DNA from: Clostridiales bacterium
GTDB lineage: Bacteria; Bacillota; Clostridia; Oscillospirales; Oscillospiraceae
Length of the DNA: 5,870 nt
Reading direction: 5' to 3'
NCBI GenBank assembly: GCA_003516765.1
Contig: DPCD01000126.1
Location: forward strand, 1 to 5,870
Under the pieces are notes generated by a model. The model had not been told where the DNA came from and made no database searches. It saw only the letters and a program-made list of their open reading frames with translations. Shown here piece after piece: positions 1 through 5,783 of this stretch. The position numbers and the translations under genes were made by a program. How positions within the stretch are numbered: the stretch's first letter is position 1; the number at the start of each line of letters is the position of its first letter.

Positions 1-738
1 GCAGGCAAGACGACGACCATCAAATCGATCCTGCGCCTTGTGCGCCCGGACGGCGGAACGGTTCAATTTCTGGGAAAGCCTCTGGATATGGACGCGTCTG
101 CACTTCGCCGGGAGGCAGGCTATGTTTCGGGCGACCTCTGCTACTATCCGAGAAAGCGTCTTTCGCAGCTGACCGCCGTCACGAAAAGCTTTTATCCCTC
201 GTGGGACGACAAAAAATACGAGGCGCTGCTGCACAGGTTCTCACTCGACGAAACCAAGCGCGTCTGCGAGCTCTCGGCGGGCATGAAGGTCAAGTATCAG
301 CTGGCCTGCGCGCTGTCTCACGGGGCGAAGCTCCTGATTCTCGACGAGCCGACCTCTGGCTTAGACCCCGTGTCGCGCGATGATCTATTGGATCTGCTGC
401 GCACGCTCTGTGAGCAGGGCGGCGTGTCCATCCTGTTTTCGACGCACATCACAACGGATCTTGACGCGTGCGCCGACGATGTGACGTATCTGCAAAACGG
501 AACCGTTGCCCAGAGCGTATCGCTTGCCGGATTCACCGCACCGTGGAAAAAGCTCACAGGTCCTGAAACAGCGCTTGCCCCGGCGCTTCGAGGCGCTCTG
601 CGCGGACTTCGGGTGCACCGGGGCGAATTTGAAGCGCTCTATCCCAGCGATCTGCCCTGCCCCGCAGGCTGCCGCGAAGAGCTGGCGGATCTGCAGACCG
701 TCATGGTGTATCTGGAACGGGAGGTGGAGACGGTATGA
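1..738 (+). CDS. ABC transporter ATP-binding protein, YtrB/BcrA-like (5' partial)
   Basis: ATPase half of an ABC-2 type transporter; it would hydrolyse ATP at the inner face of the membrane to drive the permease encoded next. The reading frame is open from base 1, and the first visible residues (AGKTTT) are the end of the Walker A loop, so roughly the first 35-45 residues lie upstream of the window. The visible 245 residues then show a degenerate signature motif LSAGM (bases 271-285) in place of LSGGQ, Walker B LLILDEP (331-351) followed by TSGLDP, and the H-loop histidine in STHIT (445-447). The LSxGM signature with a following ALSH is typical of the YtrB-like subfamily that pairs with small PF13346 permeases. 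In that subfamily a GntR-type regulator gene often lies upstream, but it is out of view here. The stop codon overlaps the next start (ATGA), indicating translational coupling. The substrate cannot be told from sequence. The GTG at 40 lies downstream of Walker A and is not the real start. Confidence 0.93.
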   Translation, partial: AGKTTTIKSILRLVRPDGGTVQFLGKPLDMDASALRREAGYVSGDLCYYPRKRLSQLTAVTKSFYPSWDDKKYEALLHRFSLDETKRVCELSAGMKVKYQLACALSHGAKLLILDEPTSGLDPVSRDDLLDLLRTLCEQGGVSILFSTHITTDLDACADDVTYLQNGTVAQSVSLAGFTAPWKKLTGPETALAPALRGALRGLRVHRGEFEALYPSDLPCPAGCREELADLQTVMVYLEREVETV

Positions 739-1379
739 TGCTTCTTAAAAAAGAGTGGAAGCTCGTGATGATGCCGGTGCCGCTGCTGTTTTTGCTTCTG
801 AGCGCGCTGGTGCTGGTTCCGAACTATCCGTACTATGTCACGTTTTTCTATACCACGCTCGGCATTTTTCTGATGATGCAGTCCGCGCGCGAAAACCGGG
901 ACCTTTACTATATGGCGCTGCTGCCGGTGACAAAGCGCGAGATGGTCCGGGCGCGGTTCCTGCTCGTTTTGAGCGTGGAGGCGCTGCAGGTGCTGGTATG
1001 CGTTCCGTTCATGCTCCTGCGCGCCAGCTATGGCTCTGTCAAAAACGCCGTCGGTATCGAGGCGAACGTCGCGTTTCTGGGTTTCTCTCTGGTGCTGCTG
1101 GGTCTTTTTAACCGCATCTTCTTCCCGATGCACTACAAAAACGCCTACGATCTGGGAAAGCCGTTCCTGCTTTCGAGCATCGCGCTGGCGCTGGGTGTTC
1201 TCGTCCTGGAGACGCTCCAGCACATCCTTCCCTACCTGAACGACGTCTGCGACAGCTATGCAGCTGCCGATCAGCTGCGCCAGATTCCGGTGCTGCTCGG
1301 AGGACTTCTGGTGTTCTCGCTCCTGACCGCGCGCAGCTTCACCCTAAGCGTCCGCCGCTTTGAAGCCGCCGATTTATAG
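735..1379 (+). CDS. ABC-2 type transporter permease (PF13346-like)
   Basis: Small integral membrane protein of 214 residues, the likely partner of the preceding ATPase in an exporter-type complex. It begins with a short basic N-terminus (MMLLKKEWK), then shows about six hydrophobic segments at roughly residues 11-29, 34-50, 73-94, 110-126, 143-160 and 184-199. Between segments two and three lies ENRDLYYMALLPVTKREMVRAR (positions 53-74). The LPVT/S-[KR]-[KR]-E-[IM]-V stretch is characteristic of the ABC2_membrane_5 type permeases found next to YtrB-like ATPases. The start ATG at 735 overlaps the upstream stop. GGAG at 726-729 lies 5 nt before it, and a second ATG at 738 is an equally possible start. 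No transcription terminator with a clear plus-strand U-tract follows. Transported substrate is unknown; candidates in this broad family include antimicrobial peptides and lipids, but nothing here discriminates. Confidence 0.88.
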   Translation: MMLLKKEWKLVMMPVPLLFLLLSALVLVPNYPYYVTFFYTTLGIFLMMQSARENRDLYYMALLPVTKREMVRARFLLVLSVEALQVLVCVPFMLLRASYGSVKNAVGIEANVAFLGFSLVLLGLFNRIFFPMHYKNAYDLGKPFLLSSIALALGVLVLETLQHILPYLNDVCDSYAAADQLRQIPVLLGGLLVFSLLTARSFTLSVRRFEAADL

Positions 1380-1392
1380 GACCTGTACAAAA

Positions 1393-1418
1393 AGGACCTT
1401 CCCTTGCGGGAAGGTCCT
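1393..1418 (-). terminator. Hairpin A, terminator-like on the minus strand
   Basis: An 11-bp perfect stem, AGGACCTTCCC (1393-1403) with GGGAAGGTCCT (1408-1418), closes a 4-nt loop. Read on the minus strand the stem runs straight into TTTTT (1393-1389), so it has the shape of an intrinsic terminator for transcripts arriving from ricT. On the plus strand the stem is followed by CAGCGTG, with no U-run, so it would be a poor terminator for the permease gene even though it sits 13 nt after that stop codon. The same arms recur in the hairpin at 1719-1749. The distance from the ricT stop (about 340 nt) is unusual for a primary terminator. Confidence 0.6.
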
Positions 1419-1530
1419 CAGCGTGTCAAAACCTTGTAGATCATACGAATTCTTGGCAGCTTTGCTGCCTTAGAATCGTTGCTGCGGAGCGTTTCGCCCC
1501 GCAGGGCGAAATAAAATAGAATTCGTTTTA

Positions 1531-1590
1531 TCCGGCGGCTTTGCCGACCGGACCGGACAGCCGTTAGCGGTTTTACCGCTTACGGATGTC
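1531..1590. repeat. Two adjoining imperfect hairpins
   Basis: The first pairs TCCGGCGGC (1531-1539) with GCCGACCGGA (1543-1552), with one bulged A and a TTT loop. The second has core AGCGGT (1566-1571) and ACCGCT (1575-1580) around a TTT loop, extended across a T-T mismatch by CCGT/ACGG and across a G-A mismatch by GACA/TGTC. Stem imperfections that keep the overall fold are what a structured RNA or an ageing palindromic repeat would show. Confidence 0.55.
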
Positions 1591-1635
1591 GCGTACTCCT
1601 TGCGGGTAAAAACACAACTCGCCTCGCAAGTGTGG

Positions 1636-1660
1636 AATTTTGTCCCTATGGGACAAAATT
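1636..1660. repeat. Perfect 11-bp inverted repeat
   Basis: AATTTTGTCCC (1636-1646) and GGGACAAAATT (1650-1660) are perfect reverse complements around a TAT loop. Their A/T-rich outer halves give a bidirectional terminator-like look, but the U-rich part lies inside the stem. The hairpin is enclosed by the CGCCTCG/CGAGGCG pairing at 1620-1626 and 1672-1678. Confidence 0.7.
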
Positions 1661-1688
1661 ATGCGCGCAGTCGAGGCGCAATCTCTTT

Positions 1689-1714
1689 GCCGAAAAAGCG
1701 TTAGCTTTTTCGGC
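1689..1714. repeat. Perfect 11-bp inverted repeat
   Basis: GCCGAAAAAGC (1689-1699) and GCTTTTTCGGC (1704-1714) are perfect reverse complements around GTTA. This sits only 4 nt from the hairpin that follows the ricT stop codon. The T5 tract is inside the stem and not after it, so this is not a canonical intrinsic terminator on either strand. Confidence 0.7.
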
Positions 1715-1718
1715 AGTC

Positions 1719-1749
1719 AAAGGACCTTCCCACAGGGGGAAGGTCCTTT
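1719..1749 (-). terminator. Hairpin B, directly after ricT
   Basis: A 13-bp perfect stem, AAAGGACCTTCCC (1719-1731) and GGGAAGGTCCTTT (1737-1749), closes a 5-nt loop 8 nt beyond the ricT stop codon. Its position suggests the 3' end of the holB-ricT transcript. The U-tract is weak: on the minus strand the stem ends in TTT and continues GACTG; on the plus strand it continues CATTATG. It could act as a modest terminator, as an mRNA-end stabilising hairpin, or as the right boundary of the palindrome block. Its arms match hairpin A. Confidence 0.5.
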
Positions 1750-1757
1750 CATTATGC

Positions 1758-3323
1758 TCATTCACCCTGCTTTGGCGGCTGCGGATTGCCGTTCTTGTTT
1801 CCGTTTCCGCGATAGCGGCGGCGGCGCGGGCGCTTGGGCGCGTCCGGGCTGCCATCTGCACGTTCGGCAGGCTGCTTTTCTCCCGACGGCTTTTCGCCCT
1901 GCGGCTTGCGCTCCGGATTCTGGCGCGGCGGGCGCGGCTTTTGCTCATTGGGGCGCTTGTCCCGGCGCGGCTCGGCAGGCTTTTCCGGCGCTTTATCGCC
2001 CTGCGGCTTTGCCTCCACCGGCGTGCCGTCCGGATTCTTTCCGCGTCCGCGGCGACGGCGGCGGCGATTCTGCCCGGCAGGCTTGTCGCCCGCTTCCGGC
2101 TTGTCCGCCTCACCCGGCGTCAGCGAAATTTCCCGTCCGCTCAGCAGCTCGTTCTGCGCGCCAAACGCACGCTGCTGGTCAAATTCACTCACCTGATCGG
2201 GGTAAATGACCTCCGGCAGCGGCTCAAACTCATCCTGCTTCGGCTGCACCTTGCGCGGCTTCGAGGAAATCGGCGCAAGATCCTTCGGAATCGGGAGATC
2301 GTTTTTGCGCGCCTTTCCGCTGCGCAGCACGCAGATATCGCAGTTTTTGTAGCACCCGACGGTCTCGGGGCTGTCTTCCATGCGCACCTTCACGCACTGG
2401 CGCAGCAGATTCACCTCCGTCACCGTGCCGCGCCCGTCGGGCGTGTCGACAAACGACTCGTTCTTCGGCGCGGTCTTGAGCAGGTCCTCATACGCCTCCT
2501 GCTCATACTTGAGGCAGCACATGAGTCTGCCACAGGTGCCGGAAATCTTTGTGGGGTTGAGGCTCAGATTCTGCGTCTTTGCCATCTTGATGGAGACCGG
2601 CTGGAAATCATCGAGGAATTCCTTGCAGCAGAAGGGTCTGCCGCACACGCCGAGACCGCCCACCATCTTCGCCTTGTCTCGGACGCCGATCTGGCGCAGC
2701 TCAATGCGCGTGCGGAATGCAGAGGCAAGGTCCTTGACCAGCTCGCGGAAGTCTACGCGCCCCTCAGCGGTGAAAAAGAAGAGAATCTTGCTGCCGTCGA
2801 ACGCAACCTCGGCAGAAACCAGCTGCATCTCGAGCTTGTGGTCCGCAATCTTCTGCTGGCAGACCTCAAAGGCACGCTTCTCCTTTTCCTGATTGTCGCG
2901 GTTGATGCGCTCGTCCTGCGCACTCGCCATACGAAGCACCTTGCGCAGCGGCGGCACAATCTCCGACGCTTTGACCTCGTGGCACGCGCCGGCGCAGATG
3001 CCGTATTCATCGCCGCGTGCGGTTTCGATGATCACATGATCGCCGGATACCGGGCGCAGCTCGCCGGGGTCAAAGAAATAGGTCTTGGCGTTGTTGCGGA
3101 AGCGGATATCCACCACCGTCACACGCTCCGGCTGCGTGGTCTGCTCTGCCTGCTCGGGCTGCAGCTCTTCCGCGGAGGCTTCGATTGCCTGCGAAAGCTC
3201 TGCCTGCGCCGCCTGCTGCTCAAGAAGCGCTTCCGGCAACACTTCGTTTGTTATTTCTTCTGTCTGCGCGTGCAGCGCCGCGTCCGGCTGCTGCGCGGTG
3301 ACATCCAATTTCTGTTCGTCCAT
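1758..3323 (-). CDS. ricT: PSP1-domain Fe-S protein RicT (YaaT) with long basic C-terminal tail
   Basis: Homologue of RicT/YaaT, a subunit of the cytoplasmic RicA-RicF-RicT complex; in Bacillus subtilis this complex binds Fe-S clusters and assists RNase Y-dependent mRNA processing, affecting competence, biofilm and sporulation. Numbered on the 521-residue form, an acidic Ala/Gln/Glu-rich N-terminal arm (about 1-65) precedes the PSP1 region (about 67-335). This region carries two C-x4-CC motifs, CGRPFCC (227-233) and CGRLMCC (264-270), the family's cluster-ligating signature. A further C-x3-C-x2-C (324, 328, 331) and Cys110/114 are present. From about residue 340 a low-complexity Pro/Lys/Arg/Glu tail follows, with RRRRRR at 420-425 and RRRR at 500-503. 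The protein is nearly twice the length of B. subtilis YaaT (about 275 residues). Start choice: GGGAG (minus strand, 3333-3329) stands 5 nt before the ATG at 3323; an in-frame ATG at 3335 has no ribosome binding site. It lies 49 nt downstream of holB, the conserved Bacillota order. Confidence 0.9.
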   Translation of the reverse strand: MDEQKLDVTAQQPDAALHAQTEEITNEVLPEALLEQQAAQAELSQAIEASAEELQPEQAEQTTQPERVTVVDIRFRNNAKTYFFDPGELRPVSGDHVIIETARGDEYGICAGACHEVKASEIVPPLRKVLRMASAQDERINRDNQEKEKRAFEVCQQKIADHKLEMQLVSAEVAFDGSKILFFFTAEGRVDFRELVKDLASAFRTRIELRQIGVRDKAKMVGGLGVCGRPFCCKEFLDDFQPVSIKMAKTQNLSLNPTKISGTCGRLMCCLKYEQEAYEDLLKTAPKNESFVDTPDGRGTVTEVNLLRQCVKVRMEDSPETVGCYKNCDICVLRSGKARKNDLPIPKDLAPISSKPRKVQPKQDEFEPLPEVIYPDQVSEFDQQRAFGAQNELLSGREISLTPGEADKPEAGDKPAGQNRRRRRRGRGKNPDGTPVEAKPQGDKAPEKPAEPRRDKRPNEQKPRPPRQNPERKPQGEKPSGEKQPAERADGSPDAPKRPRRRRYRGNGNKNGNPQPPKQGE

Positions 3324-3372
3324 AGTGTCTCCCATCTATCTGAAACCAAAATATTATGAAAGCGGCAGCGCT

Positions 3373-4326
3373 CTATCGCAAGTGCACGCAAAGCCCGCCG
3401 ATGACGGCGCCGACGCCGACGTTGCCGTTCAGATCGTCTGCCGCCTGCTGCAGAAGCTCCGCCGCCTGCAGAAGCTCCGCGCCCGTTCTGCCGCGCAGAA
3501 GTGCCTGCACGGGTCCGAAGGCGGCGCGTTCCCCGGCTCTGGCGCGCAGCGCCATGGAAAGAAGCTTTCTCGTCTGCTCCAGAACCGGCAGCACCTGCTC
3601 GCGCTTGTATTTTTCCATCGGAACCAGCACCTGCAGCAGCGCCAGTGTGTCCCGCGCGGCAAAGCCGTTTGCAAGCGCCAGCGCCGGCTCTGAAAAAAGC
3701 CCGTCCTTCAGCGCCTCGCACGCAGGACCGAGATAGCCTTCCGCCTGCTCCAGGGCAGATGAAAGGTTCTGCTCGCTCTCGTCCGGAAAACGCTGCCGCA
3801 GCTCCGGCAGGGCTTCACCGGGTGTGAGCGGTGAGAGCTGCAGCTGCACGGCGCGGCTGCGGATGGTCGGCAGCAGCTTTTCTGCGCTCGTCGTGAGAAG
3901 CAGGAATACCGCGTAATCCGGCGGCTCTTCGAGAATTTTCAACAGCGCATTCTGCGACGGCGCGCCCAGATCCTGCCCGCGCGGGAGAATATAAACCTTC
4001 TTTCTTCCCTCGTTCGGACGGATGAACACGTCGCTTCTCGCCTGCCGGATGATATCGACCGCAACATTCTTGTGCTCCGTATCATCGACGGTAATCACGT
4101 CCGGGTGCTGCCCGGACAGAACCTTCCGGCACGCAGGGCAAACGCCGCAGCCGGGATTTGTTCCGTCCCTGCATTCCAGCGCCGCCGCCATGCGAAGCGC
4201 AAGCGTCCTTCGCCCCGAGCCTTCCACGCCGCAAAGCAGGTAGCAATGGGAGGTTTTGCCCTGCCGGAAGCTCTCCTGCAGCCGCGCTTTCAGCGCGCCG
4301 TTGCCCAGAAATCCGTCAAAGTTCAT
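3373..4326 (-). CDS. holB: DNA polymerase III subunit delta' (HolB)
   Basis: Clamp-loader subunit; it acts with DnaX and the delta subunit to load the beta sliding clamp on primed DNA. The 317-residue product matches the family length (about 330). After MNFDGFLGN comes a P-loop-like GVEGSGRRT (33-41), in which arginine replaces the usual lysine. A four-cysteine zinc motif C-x7-C-x2-C-x2-C follows (52, 60, 63, 66). The Walker B region VYILPRGQDL (111-120) has lost the DEAD-type acids. The strongly conserved QNALLKILEEPP lies at 125-136, and sensor 1 with the arginine-finger region reads LLLTTSAEKLLPTIRSRA (142-159). Loss of ATPase residues fits delta', which is generally a non-hydrolysing subunit. 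The start at 4326 is preceded by GGAAAGGGG with a 7-nt gap. An ATG at 4395, 69 nt further out, lies upstream of the likely promoter -10 and is rejected. It heads an operon with ricT and is divergent from the lipoprotein gene. Confidence 0.95.
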   Translation of the reverse strand: MNFDGFLGNGALKARLQESFRQGKTSHCYLLCGVEGSGRRTLALRMAAALECRDGTNPGCGVCPACRKVLSGQHPDVITVDDTEHKNVAVDIIRQARSDVFIRPNEGRKKVYILPRGQDLGAPSQNALLKILEEPPDYAVFLLLTTSAEKLLPTIRSRAVQLQLSPLTPGEALPELRQRFPDESEQNLSSALEQAEGYLGPACEALKDGLFSEPALALANGFAARDTLALLQVLVPMEKYKREQVLPVLEQTRKLLSMALRARAGERAAFGPVQALLRGRTGAELLQAAELLQQAADDLNGNVGVGAVIGGLCVHLR

Positions 4327-4373
4327 CCGCCTGCCCCTTTCCTGCCTCGCGGCACCTACTCTCCTAAATATAT

Positions 4374-4382
4374 AGTATACCA
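4374..4382 (-). promoter_or_regulatory. Probable extended -10 promoter of holB-ricT
   Basis: On the minus strand the sequence reads TGGTATACT, an extended -10 element (TGn followed by TATACT, five of six matches to TATAAT). The hexamer 17 nt upstream, TAGCGC, is a poor -35, which is tolerable for an extended -10 promoter. Transcription would begin about 40 nt before the holB ATG at 4326. A match by chance is possible because the local DNA is A/T-rich. Confidence 0.5.
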
Positions 4383-4447
4383 GCATTTCTGCCATCGCGC
4401 TACTGTTTTTTTCAGCCGGTTCCGCGCGCCTGCTTTGTCATACGCAT

Positions 4448-4477
4448 TTGACATTATCGAATGTTTCAAAATATTTT
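4448..4477 (+). promoter_or_regulatory. Candidate distal promoter of the lipoprotein gene
   Basis: A perfect -35 TTGACA (4448-4453) is followed after 18 nt by TATTTT (4472-4477), a four-of-six -10. It lies within an imperfect dyad, TTTGA (4447-4451) and TCAAA (4466-4470), with a second small dyad ACATT-n4-AATGT (4451-4464) over the -35. Such a dyad could be an operator, but it does not give a convincing Fur box. It is weaker than the proximal promoter at 4510-4538. Confidence 0.35.
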
Positions 4478-4509
4478 TCGTTTTTACCGGACAAATATCA
4501 CAGAACCGC

Positions 4510-4538
4510 TTGACAAGCCGCATCAGCACCGTTATTCT
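4510..4538 (+). promoter_or_regulatory. Probable proximal promoter of the lipoprotein gene
   Basis: A perfect -35 TTGACA (4510-4515) is followed after an ideal 17 nt by TATTCT (4533-4538), four of six matches to the -10 consensus. Transcription starting near 4545 would give a leader of only about 28 nt carrying the ribosome binding site. Such a short leader leaves no room for a riboswitch on this transcript. Confidence 0.55.
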
Positions 4539-4559
4539 ATGTTCAGAATCACCATTCAC

Positions 4560-4566
4560 AGGAGGT
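4560..4566 (+). promoter_or_regulatory. Strong ribosome binding site of the lipoprotein gene
   Basis: AGGAGGT is a full anti-Shine-Dalgarno match, 6 nt before the ATG at 4573. It fixes the start codon against the much longer open frame beginning at 4072. Confidence 0.9.
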
Positions 4567-4572
4567 CCGAAA

Positions 4573-5775
4573 ATGAAAAGAAGAATTCTTGCGCTTCTGC
4601 TTGTGTTTGCAATGTTCGCCGCGCTCATGACCGGCTGCGCATCCGGCAAGCAGGAGACGGCTGCGAATGGCACCGCGCAGACCAAACAGACTGCGCCCGA
4701 GCAGACGGCGGAATCTGCCGCAGAGGAAACCGAAGCTGCGGAAGAGACTGCCGAACCGGCGGAGGAAAAAGCCGCAGAACCGGAAACGCTTGCCTTCACC
4801 GACAGCCTCGAACGAGAAGTCGAGCTGCCCAAGGACATCACCCGCATCGCGCCCAGCGGCGCCGTTGCAACGATGATCCTCGCGGCGATTGCCCCGGAGT
4901 GCATGGTCACCGTCAACGCGACACCCAGCGAGAGCCAGATGGCATTTTTGCCTGCGAACCTCGCGTCGCTGCCCGAGACCGGTCAGATGTACGGCAGCAA
5001 GGCAAATCTGAACCTCGAGACGCTGCTCGCTGCCGACCCGCAGGTCGTCATTGACCTCGGCGACAAGAAGGGCGACATGACCGAGGACCTCAACGCGCTG
5101 CAGGATCAGATCGGCATCCCCGTTATCTTCATCGAAGCAGATCTTGCGCATATGGCAGAGGCGTTCCGCATGCTCGGAAGCCTTCTGTCGGGCAAGGCTG
5201 ACCGCGGGCAGGAGCTTGCCGACCTCGTCGACCGCACGACCACAATGGCAGCTGAGAATTCCGCAAAGATCACCGATGACATGCGTGTGCGCGCCATGTA
5301 CACCACCGGCGAGGATGGACTCGGCACCAACGCCGCAGGCTCCATTCAGGCGCATGTTCTGGACATGGTCGGCGTGGAGAACGCAGTTGTTGTCGAGGAC
5401 GTCAGCAATAAGGGCGGCGGCAACGTCATCAGCCTTGAACAGCTGTATACCTTTGATCCCGACGTCATTCTCTTTGCCGACGGCAGCATCTATGACACCG
5501 TGACCGACGATTCCGCATGGTCTCAGCTGACCGCGATTTCGACCGGAAAATACTATGAAGTGCCCGGCTCCCCCTACAGCTGGCTGTCCGGTCCTCCGTC
5601 GATGAACATGATCCTCGGCGTGTGGTGGCTCGGCAACCTGATCTATCCGAAAATCTATGACTACGACATGGCGGAAATGACGCAGGAGTTTTACAAGACT
5701 CTCTGGAGCTATGAGCTTTCCAACGATGAGGTGACCGCGCTTCTGGAAAATTCCACCCTCAAGGCAGCTCAATAA
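4573..5775 (+). CDS. Class III ABC substrate-binding lipoprotein (Peripla_BP_2, FepB/BtuF-like)
   Basis: Surface-anchored solute-binding protein of 400 residues, probably capturing an iron-siderophore, haem or cobalamin-type ligand for an ABC importer. The signal peptide MKRRILALLLVFAMFAALMTG ends at a lipobox-like MTGC with Cys22 as the lipidation site; Met at -3 is not the most usual residue. A flexible Ala/Glu/Thr-rich acidic linker spans about 23-72. The Peripla_BP_2 fold follows, starting at TDSLEREVELPKDITRIAP (76-94), with the typical LETLLAADPQVVIDLG motif, a later LEQLYTFDPDVILFADG, and the C-terminal WWLGNLIYPKIYDYD region common in iron-type binding proteins. The start at 4573 has AGGAGGT (4560-4566) 6 nt upstream; the frame is open back to 4072, but that part overlaps holB and lacks a signal peptide. 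No permease or ATPase gene adjoins, and a terminator follows at once. Ligand identity cannot be decided from sequence alone. Confidence 0.9.
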   Translation: MKRRILALLLVFAMFAALMTGCASGKQETAANGTAQTKQTAPEQTAESAAEETEAAEETAEPAEEKAAEPETLAFTDSLEREVELPKDITRIAPSGAVATMILAAIAPECMVTVNATPSESQMAFLPANLASLPETGQMYGSKANLNLETLLAADPQVVIDLGDKKGDMTEDLNALQDQIGIPVIFIEADLAHMAEAFRMLGSLLSGKADRGQELADLVDRTTTMAAENSAKITDDMRVRAMYTTGEDGLGTNAAGSIQAHVLDMVGVENAVVVEDVSNKGGGNVISLEQLYTFDPDVILFADGSIYDTVTDDSAWSQLTAISTGKYYEVPGSPYSWLSGPPSMNMILGVWWLGNLIYPKIYDYDMAEMTQEFYKTLWSYELSNDEVTALLENSTLKAAQ

Positions 5776-5783
5776 GAGACAGG

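Larger units (their letters stand above)
1391..1749. repeat. Palindrome-dense intergenic block bounded by matching hairpins
   Basis: This fills the gap between the convergent permease and ricT genes and holds no credible coding sequence. It contains a near-continuous run of inverted repeats: 1393-1418 (11 bp), 1449-1476 (GGCAGC/GCTGCC inner stem plus ATTCT/AGAAT outer stem), 1492-1511 (TTTCGCCC/GGGCGAAA), 1511-1531 (ATAAAA/TTTTAT around a GAATTC), 1531-1552 (9 bp with one bulged A), 1556-1590 (AGCGGT/ACCGCT core with CCGT/ACGG and GACA/TGTC extensions), 1636-1660 (11 bp), 1689-1714 (11 bp) and 1719-1749 (13 bp). A longer-range pairing, CGCCTCG (1620-1626) with CGAGGCG (1672-1678), encloses the 1636-1660 hairpin. 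Roughly two thirds of the 359 bp lies in some hairpin. The ends match as 13-nt inverted termini, AAAGGACCTTCCC at 1391-1403 and GGGAAGGTCCTTT at 1737-1749. A dispersed non-autonomous element or cluster of intergenic palindromic repeats, or a structured RNA, would fit; no copy number can be known from one window. Confidence 0.6.

Noticed and set aside
1..1379. Exporter pair as part of a bacteriocin or antibiotic-resistance cluster
   Set aside because: The YtrB/BcrA-like family includes such systems, but no precursor peptide, modification enzyme or two-component regulator is visible, so the claim cannot be supported.
1391..1749. CRISPR array in the palindrome block
   Set aside because: The hairpins differ from one another in sequence and spacing; there are no identical repeats at regular intervals and no cas genes.
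1632..3359. Plus-strand open frame of 575 codons opposite ricT
   Set aside because: It is antisense to a well-supported gene with conserved Cys motifs. Its product is arginine/leucine-rich noise typical of the opposite strand of GC-rich coding DNA, and it begins inside the palindrome block without a ribosome binding site.
4327..4395. Longer HolB start at 4395
   Set aside because: The added 23 residues have no family counterpart, the region includes the probable extended -10 element, and the ATG at 4326 has a good ribosome binding site followed by the expected MNFDGFLGN.
4072..4572. N-terminal extension of the lipoprotein gene back to 4072
   Set aside because: The frame is open by chance across holB. 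The AGGAGGT site and the signal peptide place the start at 4573.
4396..4572. Cobalamin or other riboswitch upstream of the binding-protein gene
   Set aside because: The space is short, the best promoter leaves only about 28 nt of leader, and I see no conserved aptamer motif or terminator/antiterminator pair.
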